Below, one piece after another: positions 37,259 through 50,237 of a stretch of 64,000 nucleotides of DNA. The stretch's first letter is position 1. Every line of letters starts with the position of its first letter. A program made the translations under genes and the position numbers. This DNA comes from Benincasa hispida (taxonomy: Eukaryota > Streptophyta > Magnoliopsida > Cucurbitales > Cucurbitaceae), in contig NC_052356.1 in the NCBI RefSeq assembly GCF_009727055.1, positions 4,872,694 to 4,936,693 of the forward strand, read 5' to 3'. The notes beneath the pieces are model-generated. The model had not been told where the DNA came from, did not search any database, and saw nothing but the letters and a program-made list of their open reading frames with translations.

Positions 37259-38959
37259 ATGTAGTATATGGCTAAGATTGGATGTCTTATCCTGCTGATA
37301 CTACTGATACGACCCACTTTGTAATTGTTACAAAAGTTGTAAAGTGTTACAAACGATTGGATCCTAATCATTCATGTGAAGACATGTGAGTGAAAGTATC
37401 CTATACAAAGAGTTTGTATAAGACCAGACCGCGAAATGATTAATTTCCCTTTATAACACCATTGATTGAGTGGATTATTATTTCATAGGATGGCCATAGG
37501 TGACTTGACCTTAATCCTAAGTGAGTTATGAACTCATGTCTATGAGGGCAGTCATTTGATCTGTATGGGTGAGAGTGGCTAGATTCCCGACTCAATAAGC
37601 TTACCATTTTGGAGATTTGTCCGAGTAGGGAGTTGGGAGCATAACTACACAAGATGAAATTCACTTCTTCCCATCTTTAAGGTAAGTAGATGAATTTCTC
37701 CCTTAAGTGTTGACTCCGGGTCTTGAACAATAGGGCCCCTTCCTCTCATTAGTCCGAGAGGTTTTTTTCTATGGTAGAACCATAAACAGGTTGTTCATTA
37801 GAGAATTTGTGGGACTTAAGAAATTAGATATAATTACAGGAGTAAAACGGTAATTTGACCCAACTATAATTACGAGCGATTCGTGAAGGGTTGATTTACT
37901 ATAGATTGGTTATATCCATGGACACATAAATCTATCTATAATGCAAAGAGTGTAGCTGCGAGTCTTTAATGGAGTGACCTGCAGTTAATGTATGTTGATT
38001 AATTAATTAAAGAGTTTAATTAATTAATCTCATATCATTGAAGCTTCTAATCTATAGGTCTATAAGGTCCACTTGATAGCTCATCAAAAGTAAAAATGAG
38101 AATCAATTAATTTTGGATCAATTTGAATTATTCAAATTAAATAAGGAAATTAATTGTATAAGATACAATTGATATAATATATATAGATACATTATAATAT
38201 AAAGTTAATTTTGAATAAGATTCAAAATTATACTTTATTATATGAGAGATATAAATATTTGAATAAGATTCAAATATTATTTATATGAATGAGATTCATA
38301 TAAAACTATAAATTAAAATTAATATGTATTAATTCATATTAAAACTTTAAGTTATATGAGAGAATAGTGTATTTGAATAAGAGTCAAATATTAAATAACG
38401 TTAATAAGATTCATATTAAAACTATAAGATAAATTTAATATGAATGAGATTCATTTTAAAACTAAAGTATATGAGAGGAAACACATTTTAATATGATTTA
38501 AATGTGACATTAATTAATATTTATTTAATTAAATTAATTAAATAAGATTTAATTAAATTTAATTTAATATTAAAAGTTAACTCCCCAATTAGCAAGGGAG
38601 TTAATGTGAGATTGAGGGGAGTTAACTCCCCTCTCAGTGCTTTTCATCGAAGGGAGTTCCATGTGTTTGAGAAGATGAAGAATCACTTTCAATTTCCTCT
38701 CAACAAATCTAACTCTCTCCATCTCTCAATTTTTTTTTAAAATTTTTTTTTCTTTATCAAAATTGAAGAGCCAACAACTCCTTCAATTCTCATTCTAGAG
38801 AATAGCAAGGAAGGCCAAGTGGTGATTTTTTGCAATTCGTTGAGTTCAAGGGAGAAGTCAGTGTAGAGGAGTTTATGGCTGCTCATGAGTTGCAGAGAGA
38901 AATTGCTTGAAGATTGTCTTTAAGGGTAAGTATGTTAGTCCTCTCTCCTTGTTAAGAGG

Positions 38960-39000
<41 letters not shown>

Positions 39001-39094
39001 CCTTCATATCCTTTTTTTTTTCCTGTTCTTCATTTATTTTCAAAACGAATTTCAAAAGCATGCTGCGCTTCCCCCAAGGAGTTTGATTCCTTCA
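37259..39094 (+). mobile_element. LTR copy C5, plus orientation, truncated at its 5' end
   Basis: It starts about 230 bases into the LTR, at the 'gtagtatatggctaag' segment, directly where copy C4 begins in the opposite direction. It continues to a 3' end at GATTCCTTCA (39094), which aligns with the ends of other copies. It lacks the CGATCGT cluster and instead has 'gggagttaactccc' words (38597-38635), so C4 and C5 form one subfamily. A T-run fills 38961-39000. Confidence 0.65.
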
Positions 39095-39543
39095 GTTTTA
39101 ACTCAAAGAGTTTGTATTACTATTTTTTCATCAATTATTCATTCATTTCTTGTTGTTTTTACGTTCCTTTGTTTTTTACTCTTTGAACTTGACACTTGTA
39201 ACTCATGTTTTGGCATCAATGAAGTTTATTTATTATTCTCTAGTTACGGGCTAATTTTATAATCGATTCAGTCATGTGGATGCCTTAAGACAATATAACT
39301 TGAGTTAATGTTATCACATCACTTCACCTTATCCTTTCTATTTCATTTGTTGAGTAAAGTGAAATCTTGTTAAGTTGAACCACTAACCATTTAGTTTAGC
39401 ATATTAGTCGAGTGTTAATATTGAGAAGGTTAAGATGAAAGTGGATTTCACAAAAGGGAATATTGGACTAAGGACTTATATATAGGTTGTCATGTAACCT
39501 TAGACATAAGATACACCATAGGACTTAGAAACTGTATGCATTG
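39095..39543. other. Unassigned intergenic sequence
   Basis: No gene or repeat is recognised. Confidence 0.4.
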
Positions 39544-41049
39544 ATCTACAAAAATTGGATTACAAGACGTTTTTGCAGTGTCAAGTAATAGTATACCTGA
39601 CACTTTTGAAAACTTCGAGTAATCCGTCACGTTATATGTTTCCTGATATAATTTCCATGTCAAGAAAGATAATACACTTGACACTGGTGATATGTCAAGT
39701 TAATTTATTCTTTACATGGATTCCGTATCATAAATGATTACTATTGATATATATATTTTTTCACATATATTGTTATCTTAACATGAAATGATGGACAAGT
39801 TATTTAATTCTGGACACATTTTCATTGTAATCTATGCTTTTTTTTCTTTTCAAATTACACATACCAAATTTCCATTTCTCATTTGCTGCATTACATGTAT
39901 TCCAATAAGACAATTTCAACAACTAAAATAAACAATTGCACATTTGAGGTTTATATATTAACCAAATATATCCAACTAGCAGTTCCATTCTTCTATTACC
40001 TTTAATATATATGAGTGATTCCAACATTTACAATAATACAAACTCTATCAACCCTAACCCAATAGGATAATTCCAAAATTACAAGATCAATTCAAATGTA
40101 CTGATCCAAAAATCACTAGACTACAATTCTATCCCCCACCACACATTGTTTTCAAGTATATAATCTATAATGGCTATGAACAAAGTATTTACACAAAAAA
40201 AATTTTGGACATTCCCATGTAGCCATACACAAAATTTACAGAAACAATTCCACATATGTCCATCAGATATAACGACCTAAAAATTCAGCTTACTCCACTT
40301 GTACTTCATCTAATTCAAGTTGCGAGTACGAGCTCCTCGTATCAATCTATAAAAAAATCAAATATACATTTTATGAAAAATAAAAATTGGTCATATTACA
40401 CTATTTATAATGTTATAATATAAGTAGTTTAAAATATATTGTATATGTGATAATATTCTTGTCTTTAGTCACGATTTCTTGCATATATCTCATAACATAA
40501 TATCCACATTCAACAATTCCCATTTGTAAAGGACACTATAGTACAAACCTAATAATACAATTTTTGAAATGCTCTTATACTTGCCTTTACTGCTTTCCAT
40601 AATGTGGTTTTTGAGTCTTTTTTAAATTCTTTTGAGACTGAAAAATCATCATTATCCTACATTTGCCAAAGAGTATAGTATAATATTCAAAAAATGAAAT
40701 AAACTTCACAAAAAAAAAAAAAAAAAAACAGAAGACACAAACAAGATTAGTTTACATGTTCTCAATGAGTCAAGATAATATACCACATCATCATACACAT
40801 TAAAACAATTAATGACCAGTGATCACTAAATAAAATACAAAAGTAATTAGTATTTTTGCTACTATTGGAAATTTGAATTGAGTAAAATTCTACTTACCCT
40901 GGATTATAAGGAGCAATATCTAATTGATTTTTCTTTTGTTATTTGTTTTCCTCTTTGAAAATCAAGATATTTAGTTTTTTCAAATACAACCTCTTCGGAC
41001 AAAGGTTCAGGAATACTTGCCAAAGTTCTCTCTAACCATCAAATAGTAT

Positions 41050-42433
41050 CTTTTGGCGTCGAAAAGGATGATTGTGTGTTAGAAATTTTCGATGTCCAAG
41101 GTGTGCCTTGTTTTTTTTTTTTTTTTTTTTTTTTTTTTCCATATTTCAATCTTATTAAAGATGTGTTATCTCCATAAATTAGACATGCCTTATGCCTTTG
41201 ACACTACATTCACTAAGGTTTCCATATGCTAGAAGATCATTGATCGTCAACAATAGAATTGTTCTTATGTTGAATAGTTCCTCTTGATAAGCATCATAAC
41301 ATTGCACAACACTTTCCCACAGAAGTTTTAAATAATTAATCAATGGTTCTAAGTATATCCCAATGTCTGGTTGCTTTGGATCTGAAATCAATATTGTTAA
41401 CATCATAAACTTTCTTTTCATAGACAACCATGAGTGAAGATTATAAATGACCATCACAATTGGCCAACAACTACACTTAGAGCTCATATCACTATGTGGA
41501 TTTATTCTATCTGTTGACAATGCAGAACGAAGATTCCTAAGTTCAGAATTAAAGTCTGATCACATGGTGTCTACTAACTTCCAAGCTGGGGAATCTTCAG
41601 GGTGATTAATTTATCATCCATTTCTCTTTCATTAGCATGCCAAGTCAAGTTTTTAGCACACTCAACATTTCTAAACATCTGTTGAAATTGTGGAATAGTT
41701 AGAAAATATCACAATATTCTGGCAGGGATTTTTTTTTCTTATTTGTATCTTAACCATATGTCTACCTTGACTTACCGCATTCAGAGCACACAATTACATT
41801 GGCATATTCCTTTCGATACAAGCAACAATCATCAGGGCATGCATGAATCTTTTCATATTCCATTCCCAATACACCTAATGTTTTCTTTGCTTCATACATT
41901 GACGTATAGGGAACTCATTAGTAGAAGGTAAGATATCCTTTAATGCTTTATGTAGTTATGAGAAACTGATGTCACTCCATCCATGTCTAACTTTTAAGTT
42001 GTACAACTTTTCTAACGTAGACAACTTGGTGAATTTTTTGCATCCTTCATATAATGGTTTCTTAGCATCATTAAGCAAATTCTCAAATCCATTTGGATCT
42101 TTTGAATATTTTTCATGAGTAATTTCAACCATTTCTTTTATATTTCCAACATCATTATTTTCATACCTACACTTAGAGGATTCTCCATGTAAGGATGAAC
42201 TAGGAAGTTCCTTACCATGCCAAAACCAAATCTTATAACTTTCATCCATGCCCTTAAAATAAAAATGTTCCCTAATATCATTGTTATTATACCTTTGAAA
42301 ATTTTTCACATTTATAATAAGGACAACATATAGAAGTACTACTTGTATTGGAAAATCCAAATCTGATGAAGTTTTCCACAGCCAGCCCAAACTCTTTAGA
42401 TAATCTATTCTTTGTCATCCAACATTTATCCAT
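41050..42433 (-). pseudogene. CACTA transposase (TNP2 / Transposase_21) remnant
   Basis: The ATG at 42433 opens the 'MTKNRLSKEFGLAVENFIRF' N-terminus. It continues in another frame as 'SYKIWFWHGKELPSS' and 'KPLYEGCKKFTKLSTLEKLY' (42390-41956). Then come the Transposase_21 core 'STDRINPHSDMSSKCSCWPI', 'KFMMLTILISDPKQPDIGIY' and 'LLTINDLLAYGNLSECSVKG' (41520-41179). A further shifted frame adds 'CLIYGDNTSLIRLKYG'. The family catalyses cut-and-paste movement of CACTA elements. Frameshifts, stops and a 29-base T/A run at 41111-41139 make it nonfunctional. Confidence 0.88.
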
Positions 42434-43202
42434 ACTTAGAACTCAAACTCTAAAAAACTCCTAGTAAATGCATAAATATCACATGGATTCCTAAATTTAA
42501 GAATCTCAAATAATAGAATAGAAGTTAAAATTCCAACACAAAAGTCATGGTTTATCAAGGAAAAGATCTTCACTTCGACTCTCAATACAACCTAAGAACT
42601 TCAAAAAATGCATATACCCAAAGAGAGATTGACGTAATTCGAACCCAATGGACAAGTTTTGTTGGCCGATTTGTGTAAGGATGTACTTCTTGTTTTTTGT
42701 CTCAATAGAATGTAAATGCTAGCTTAGAATGAATGCAAATTTATCTAACCATGATCTGTTTATTGGAAGATTTATGTATAATTTTTTTGTTTATGGGGTA
42801 TTTGGTGTAAGTATTCATGGAAGTACTAATTGATATTTGTGAATGAGAGAAATGATTATTATAGAGGTGGTTGATAATTATAATTATTGTTCTATGAAAG
42901 TGTATATCGGTATACAAATGTTGGTAATTAGTGTGTTTATTTCATACTTGATGAGTATATAGAATGGATTGGAAATATTAATTCTTGTTTGTAGATAAAT
43001 TATTATAGAAGTGTGCTTCATTGCAGGTAACTTTGTATTTAGTTTTGTGGTAGAGTGTATTGTTTTGTCTTTTGTTATATTTCAAGTTTGAGTTTGGTGA
43101 ATTCATAGGTGGAAGACAAATATTGATGGCTTTTCATGCAAATTTTTTAATATTTTTTAATTAAAAACAATGACGAACATTTCCTGACCCAACACGAGAC
43201 AT

Positions 43203-43487
43203 ATAATGTTGTTTTTAATTTTTTGACTGATATTAAAAATGGATTCGACAACGGAATTTAAAAAAAAACGGACAATAATTGAAAAAAACGGACATGGATT
43301 CTGGGCTTCAATATCGGTTTAAAGGGCTTCAATAGATTCTGGGCTTCAATGGACAAACGACATTAAAGATAGTGTTATTAAAGCCCTTTAATGTCGGCAT
43401 TAAAGACAATCGACATTAAAGGACTTTAATAACACTATCTTTAATGTCGGTTGTCAACCGACATTAAAGCCCAAAATTCTTGTAGTG
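43203..43487 (-). mobile_element. Terminus of a TTTAATGTCGG-family CACTA element
   Basis: Read inward from 43487 on the minus strand: CACTACAAGAATTTTGGGC, then repeated TTTAATGTCGGTT / AACCGACATTAAA palindromes, then 'CAATTATTGTCCG' and 'TTGACTGATATTAAAAATGG' (reverse-complement sense). The same end occurs at 55247 (+) and 62938 (-). No partner end is found to the left. Confidence 0.7.
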
Positions 43488-43949
43488 TTTGCTTTGTCAC
43501 ATTTTTCCAACACTATGAATCCAATCCTATCATCTCTGTTTGGCATATGTGCAACAATCATATTACTTTTAAGTAAGGTACTTAATTAGTTATAGCCTAC
43601 TTTCTCATTTTAGACCGGCGACAATATACGTACTACTTCACCCTCATTCATACAACTAAACTACTCATATTTTAGTTTACTTTCTCAGTTTTTGTCATTT
43701 AAAAATCTTTTAGTTTTCATACCCACCATTTCAATGCAAGAACAACATGGAGGCTTTAATTAAAAAGATATCTAAATCAATATAAGTCTAATATAGAAGA
43801 CCCCAAGTCCCTGTAGAATAAATTCATCTATAAACATATATAGTAGTTGGAATTGAAAAATATATAGGTGCGCACCACTGGACGAACACGACTAGATGAA
43901 GTAATCTAGGAATGGACGGACCTGAGAACCACGATGCAAACGATGAAGT

Positions 43950-44175
43950 GAATGCCTGAGAATGGAGGCGAATGTTGCAGGATGGAGCTGAGAACCACGA
44001 TGGAGACCAGTGGCTCGAACGACTCTTGAATGCTTGAAATGAACGGAGATGGATGCTCGAACGCTTGAACAAACGGACGGAGGGATGCTCGAACAGATGA
44101 CGACTCGAACAGACGAAGGGAAGCTTGAATGGACAATGGCTTGAATAGACGGACGCTTGAACGACGATTCTTCTT
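43950..44175 (-). repeat. Degenerate short repeat (gcttgaacgga-type)
   Basis: Words like 'gctcgaac', 'gcttgaatgga' and 'gcttgaacgacg' recur about every 16-20 bases. This produces overlapping Ser-rich minus-strand frames that are not genes. Confidence 0.5.
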
Positions 44176-44583
44176 GGGAGGAAAGGGACGATTGCAACTT
44201 TTTAGGAAAGGAAGGAACGGCTGTGAAGAAGAATAAGATTAGGGCGCTTTTCTTGTTCCCTTTAAGTGAAACAATTAATATTTTATTATTTTCTAATTGA
44301 AAAATAATATTTTTCTTGATATTTAAAACGTGTCAATTAATAAGTCAATTATTCTTGATGTATTATTTGTGTTAGGCAAAAGCTTATTAACTCGACACTA
44401 ATAAAGCGTTAGCCTTTGGTTCGCATGAAAAAATCTGAAACATTTCATGAATCTCCGCTTTTTGAACCCTTTTTCTTGACATTTTATTTTTTAAAAGGCC
44501 ATTACTTGACGTATTTTTTTTTTAAAAAAAGCATCAAGTAATAAAAGCGACAAGTGTCAAGTAACTCAACTTTATTAGTAGTG

Positions 44584-45867
44584 TAAGTTTCAATTAGCCA
44601 TAGAAATATAGTACTAGTTGAAAGATGAGAAAAAGAGTTTCGTAAACCTCTCCCCGCCAGTTAAATAAAATTTATAAGTCATCGATCAAGAGCTTCAACT
44701 AACAAGTAGAATCAATAGCAAGAACGAGATTGAACCGCAAGAAGCCTAAGATAAAATCTCTCTAAACTAAATTAGTCTATGGAAAGCAGTAAAAAAGGGA
44801 GGTTTTTTGGATTTGGTTCGATAGGAAAACTAAATTGCAGGAAATTAAATTGTGAAAAGTAAGGTAGATTGAGAGAGAGAGAGAGCGATACACGAGATCA
44901 TGTTCGCCAATTAGGAGGCTATTGGACTATCTATGGATCAATTTATTGATTTATCATGCAATTGTTCATGGGTTATCTACTTATCAAGCCTATTCGAGTG
45001 TACATAAATCCGAACAAAATCCCTAGGGAAACTCGACGCGGATGTCAATTCCTAAATTAATTAAGTAGTGTCACATAAGCCTATTTACTAAGATAATCAC
45101 ATTAAGCTTTTGGATTGATTAGGAAATTAGGTTAAATTGGCCACTCACGTATTTCATTCCTTAGATTTCGTTATCTTTCGCTAATGGGTGAACTTAGAAT
45201 CCTAGCAATTGAATCATAACTATAACTAAAACCTATTGCTACTCAAATTAAGCATGCTTTAGATGCAATTACAAACACCTATAACATGCATAACGTGGGC
45301 ATTCATGATTAAGATGTCAATTTAATCTACTAATATATCCTAAATTTAAACAGGGAATAGAAAACAAGAAGAAACAGATAATACTAAAAGCATACATCAA
45401 AATCTCAAAAAATCCATAACAAAATTCCAAACAAACATCAAAATCAAAGTTGGGCCTTCAACTGTTCATCAAGATTTGAATCCTGATGTCGAAATATTCA
45501 TTACAAGTAAAAATCTAAGGAAATCTCCTGAGTTTTAGCCAAGAATGGCCAAAATCGAGTTGGGAGCTCTCAAAATCGACCTAACTCTCCTTTTTCTTAA
45601 CCTAAAATGAAGAGACTATTTATATGCATAGCGTCGCGGCAATGAGGGACAACATCACGATGCTAAAGACCCTGAAGGCTGCCTTGTTGAAGTGCAACAC
45701 TGCGTGCCTGATGTCGCTCGATGCCTTGCGTTCATGTGCACCCCCTCGTTTGTTGTCTGTCGTGTGCACACCTTCGTGCGACCTTACCTTTGTCGCATGC
45801 CCATGTAGCCCCATAGTGCCACAGGGGAGTTTTACGGTGCTGCCTCTAACTTTTCAAATTTAACCTC
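44584..45867. other. Intergenic, GC-richer patch at the right end
   Basis: A GA-rich run occurs near 44871-44884. The part 45630-45840 is GC-rich relative to its surroundings. Its continuation is at 51654 once the nested LTR stack is removed. No gene is recognised. Confidence 0.45.
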
Positions 45868-46012
45868 TGTTGGAAATGCCTAAACCCGCAGTTCGTAAAT
45901 GTTGTTAACATATTCTATTTATCAATAAAAATGTTGTTGAGTGTTCTATTCAATAAATTACTATTGATATTGCCTTCTTTTATAAAAATCCAATAAAAAA
46001 ATCCATGATTAT
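45868..46012 (+). mobile_element. LTR copy C8, left piece (outermost of the nested stack)
   Basis: It begins TGTTGGAAATGCC and holds the first ~145 bases of the LTR. Preceded by ACCTC (45863-45867), which recurs at 51654-51658 directly after the right piece. It is split from its remainder (50238-51653) by copy C7. Confidence 0.8.
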
Positions 46013-46435
46013 TGAAGAAAATTGGACATGAGGATTTTCATGAGCAGCGGAATGATCTTTCCAAATTTCATTCATATATGAACATTAACAATTACAGTAC
46101 ACAAACAGAAACATACTAGTCATGCATACAACGAAATTACAACATGCTTTACTATGATCACGGGAAAGAATAACATATCTTTGAAGACTCATCTTCAATC
46201 TCCCTTGATAAAAAACGCTCGAATAGACTCCAAAACTGCAGCACACGAAGATCACGAACAATCGGCAACCACCACACAAACACCATGAACTCAACGAACG
46301 ACCTCCAAATAACCTCGACTATGTCGAGTTAAGTATGACACCACCACAATGGCTACCTTGGTATTCTCGGTGTGAGAATCTAGAAGTGTGGGCTCTGTGT
46401 GGACTTGGTTAGAGGACGAGACTAGAGGAAGAACA
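46013..46435 (-). mobile_element. LTR copy C7, 3' piece (middle of the nested stack)
   Basis: This is the 3' part of a minus-orientation LTR, aligned with the start of copy C11 at 63012 (TGAAGGAACTC there, TGAAGAAAATTG here). It ends at GAACA (46431-46435), where copy C6 is inserted. Confidence 0.8.
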
Positions 46436-48634
46436 TGTTGGGGTTGATGCCCTAAAGTCTCGTGTCCTGTAGTTTGTAAACAGTTTGTACGAATGCTTGT
46501 GTTGTATAATATATGATATTTTACTTCACATCTTGTATTTTGCTCAGTTGCATGTTTTATTTGCTTTACCACAAATCAATAAACATAAAATCCTTGGTTA
46601 TCTGTATGTAACTCAAGCATGTATGTGGTGATATACAAGTGGATCGTGTCTTGAGTGATAACCAAAATGGTCTGTAGTATATGGAGATAGGAGGAAAATC
46701 TTATCCTGGTAACGCTATGGATGCGACCCGTTTTGTGGAATGGTCACAAGTGTTGTGACTTATCACGGATGATCTGATCCTGATCATTCGTGTTGGGGAC
46801 ATGCGAGCGGGGGTGTCCTATACAAAGAGTTTATATAAGTCCTGACCACGAAGTGTTAATGTCTCGTTATATAACACCGTTCATGACAGAGACTTCACTT
46901 CACTAGGATGACCATAGGTAACATGTCCTTAGTCCTGATTGAGTTTGGAACTCCTACCATTGAGGGCGGTCTTTTGATTTGTATGGATGCGAGTGGCTAG
47001 GTCGCCAATTCAAACCTACCATTTTGGGGATTCATTTGATTTGGGAGCTGGGAACTCAGCTACACAAGATGGAATTCATTCCTTTCCCGAGGAAGGGGTA
47101 AGTAGATAAATAGCTCCCTTAAGGACTGAGTCTAGGGCTTGAACGATGTGGCCCCACACACCTTCTCATGGCCCGAGAGGTGTGAGTGGCTAGGTCGCCG
47201 ATTCAAACCTACCATTTTGGGGATTCATTTGATTTGGGAGCTGGGAACTCAGCTACACAAGATGTAATTCATTTCTTTCCCGAGGAAGGGGTAAGTAGAT
47301 AAATAGCTCCCTTAAGGACTGATTCTGGGGCTTGAACGATGTGGCCCCACACACCTTCTCATGGCCTGAGAGATGTTCACACATAGTTGGACTATGTTGT
47401 ATTGTTCATTAGAGGAATCAGTGGTACTTAAGGAGTGAGATGTACTTACGAGCATTTGTGAAGGGTCATCGTACTCATGATTGGTTATATCCGATGGACA
47501 CAGAAATATATCTGTGGTAAGAAGAGTTCAGTTGTTGGTCTTTAGTGGAATGGCTGATAGTTAACGGATAGTGGATCTCGTGGCTAAAGAATTTAGTCAG
47601 CTATTCACGGACCGTTGGAGCTTCGAGCCATAGATCCATTAGGTCTCTTGAGTAGCATGGATAAAGTCAAGAATCAGTGTTTGAGTTAATTTGAAATGTT
47701 CAAATTGACAAGAGGAAGTTTGATTATATATGATATAATTGGACTGGTTAATTATATATGATATAATTGGCTAAATGTATGAGATACATTATTTTGGAGG
47801 AAATTAGATATAAATATGATTTATATCCAGTAGAGGAGAAATTACTATAGTAGATATGTGATATCAAACTATAGGGTAAAAATATAATATGATTATATTT
47901 ATTAATAATTTAATTGGTTAATTATATGATATTTAACTTAAAATCTCTCTCGGACGTGCGTTAGTGGGAAAACAGCATCGGTTATTGTAACCGAAGAATA
48001 AAAATGAAATTTGGTTTCATTTTGAAAAGTTCAAAAAATTTCAGATTGTTTTTGCGTTGGTGTGGAAACGTAAACGATCGCTTAAGTCGAGAGCCTATAC
48101 AATAGTCGCTCATCGCCTAAACAATCACATACCTCATGCCTAAAGGATCGCACCTAATTCCTAAATGATTGGATAGCTTTCCTAAACCATCGTATAATGT
48201 GCCATGTTTGCTAAACGATCGCCTACCTTTTCCTAAACAATTGTTTAGTAAAATCTACACGATCAGTTCTTCCTCCTACCTCTACCAAACTCACCAAAGA
48301 CTATGCTTTGGGTTCTCACTCCGAGAAAACCTAGGGCTCCTTTCTGGTGGTATCGTCCCCACTGCGTTCATTTGTTTGCGGTTGTTCGTGCTATTGTAGC
48401 CAACACATCTGCTGGGCGTTTGTTGATCAGGTAGAGGTCTTCCGCTGCATTGAGTTCCATAGCTTGAAGAGCGTCTTTAACTGGTATGACCCTTGTTATT
48501 TTTTGTTCAAGTATGTCGTTAATTACTATTTGTTTGCGTAACTGTGCATTTGAATGTATATGGTATATTTCGGTCACGGTGAAATTGGAGCGACCCGAAC
48601 ACGTTCATGGAACTCTTTGTTAAGAGATCCTTTA
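46436..48634 (+). mobile_element. Solo LTR copy C6 (innermost of the stack)
   Basis: A 2,199-base LTR starting TGTTGGGGTTGATGCC and ending GAGATCCTTTA, flanked by perfect 5-base duplications GAACA (46431-46435 and 48635-48639). It contains a 193-base internal tandem duplication and a cluster of CGATCG-like words at 48072-48265. No internal retroelement genes are present, so it is a solo LTR left by LTR-LTR recombination. Confidence 0.9.
46991..47376 (+). repeat. Tandem duplication of 193 bases inside LTR C6
   Basis: 46991-47183 and 47184-47376 are near-identical and both start 'gagtggctaggtcgcc'. Other copies of the LTR have this segment once. Confidence 0.9.
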
Positions 48635-50237
48635 GAACAATCGTGTAAATGATTAAGCAAGTGGGAGATGTGAAAGTCTATCATATAAATGATGCCCAAT
48701 CGTTTAGCAGAAGCTGCATGATTGTTTAGCTAATCGGCCAGCTGAGTGATCTATTGTATAGAAACACTCTATGATCGTCTAGTCTCTTTTCAGCTATTGT
48801 TTAGTAAAACTAATTCACTTGATAGCCATCATGAGTAATCTGAGAATGGAAACTCTCAATACTGTTAAATTTAAGAAAATATTTTTCCTTTTATCTCACG
48901 GTTACCATGAAACTATGAATAACCTCCTACTTAATTGATTATTAGAGAAAAAGAGATAATTATCCAATAATTAATATTATTATAAATATATATGATAATC
49001 AACTTACCATACTATATTTATAACCTATAGTTTTAATATTTCATCTCATGAAACATATAAACCATAGCTCTTTTTCTAATTCATGGTACTTAATGTAAAT
49101 CTCATTTACATTAATCCTCTACTAGAGGTATCTCTTACATCACACCGATCATATCATATATAATCGAATTACCTCTTGTCAATTTGAACATTTCAAATCA
49201 ACACTAAGAACTGATCCTCAACTTGAATGCATTGAGCTACTAAGGGGACCTTATGGACCTGTAGCTCGAAGCTCCAACGGTACGTGAATAACTGACTAAA
49301 CTCTTTAGTCACGGGATCTACCATCCATTAACTTCCAGGCATTCTACTAAAGACTGATAATTGAACTCTCCCTACTATAGATATATTATGTGTCCATATC
49401 AACTAATCAATAGTGCGATAACCCTTCACAGATCGCTCATAAGTACAGCTCGACCAATAACCGTTATGCCCCTGTAGTTACATCTAACTTCTTAAGTATG
49501 ACTGATCCCTTTAATGAACATAAGTACTATGACTGAGTCCTCTCTGCCAAAGAGATGTTGTAGCCACTATGTTTAAGACCCAGAATTAGCCCTTAAGGGA
49601 GCAATCTATCTACTTACCCCTATTTCGGGGAAGAAGTGAATTCCATCTTGTATAATTGAGTTCCCAGCTCCCAAATCAGACAAGTCCACAAAAAGATAGG
49701 CATGTTGAGTTGACAATCGGGCCATTCTTACCCATACTAATCAAAATATCGCCCTCAAAGGTAGGAGTTCCCAAAACATTCAGGAGGTCATGTCACCTAT
49801 GGTTGTTTAGGTGAGATGTAACTCTCCAGTATCAACGGCGTTATATACAGGGATGAATCATCTCATGGTCCGGTCTTATACAAACTCTTTGTATAGGACA
49901 CTCCCGCTCGCATGTCTCCACATGAATGGTCAGGATCTACCATCTGTAGTAGTTTATAATACTTGCAGACCTCTATAAATTAAGCCGTATCCGTAGTGTC
50001 ACCAGGATCAAGAATCCCTCCTTAATCCTTATACTACAGACCTATTTAGATTATCACTTAAGGCATGATCCACTTGTATATCTCATATACATGCTTAAGT
50101 TTTCATACGATAATTATGGAACTTTTTTTATTGGATATGAGTAAATGCCAGATAAAATAACTTTTATTTTATTCATAACAATGTGTATATATTACAAACT
50201 ACGAGACTTTGGGAGAATTAGGACATCAATTCTAATA
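48635..50237 (-). mobile_element. LTR copy C7, 5' piece
   Basis: The remainder of the minus-orientation LTR after the C6 insertion. It starts (minus strand) TATTAGAATTGATG at 50237, a worn TGTTGGGGTTGATG. Flanks are ATTAT (46008-46012) and GCTAT (50238-50242), a possible decayed target duplication differing by two transitions. Confidence 0.8.

Larger units (their letters stand above)
39544..44583 (-). mobile_element. CACTA-type DNA transposon remnant(s)
   Basis: The right end reads CACTACTAATAAAG inward from 44583 on the minus strand. The left end ATCTACAAAAATTGG at 39544 is a worn CACTACAAAAA. Both ends carry several subterminal TCAAGTAA / TTACTTGA words (39580-39710; 44340-44570), as CACTA elements do. 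Inside is a minus-strand TNP2-type transposase remnant. A second CACTA-like terminus of another family lies inside at 43487. The three-base flanks TTG and TAA do not match, so treating this as one element is provisional. Confidence 0.6.

Noticed and set aside
38961..39000. Long T-run as a functional signal
   Set aside because: Homopolymers of this length are common near retroelement remnants and are error-prone in assemblies.
43824..44197. Overlapping Ser-rich minus-strand frames
   Set aside because: All three frames are open because the DNA is a short degenerate repeat; there is no domain.
45624..45863. A possible coding region in the GC-rich patch
   Set aside because: No recognisable protein, and the sequence continues at 51654 without an extended frame when the LTR stack is removed.
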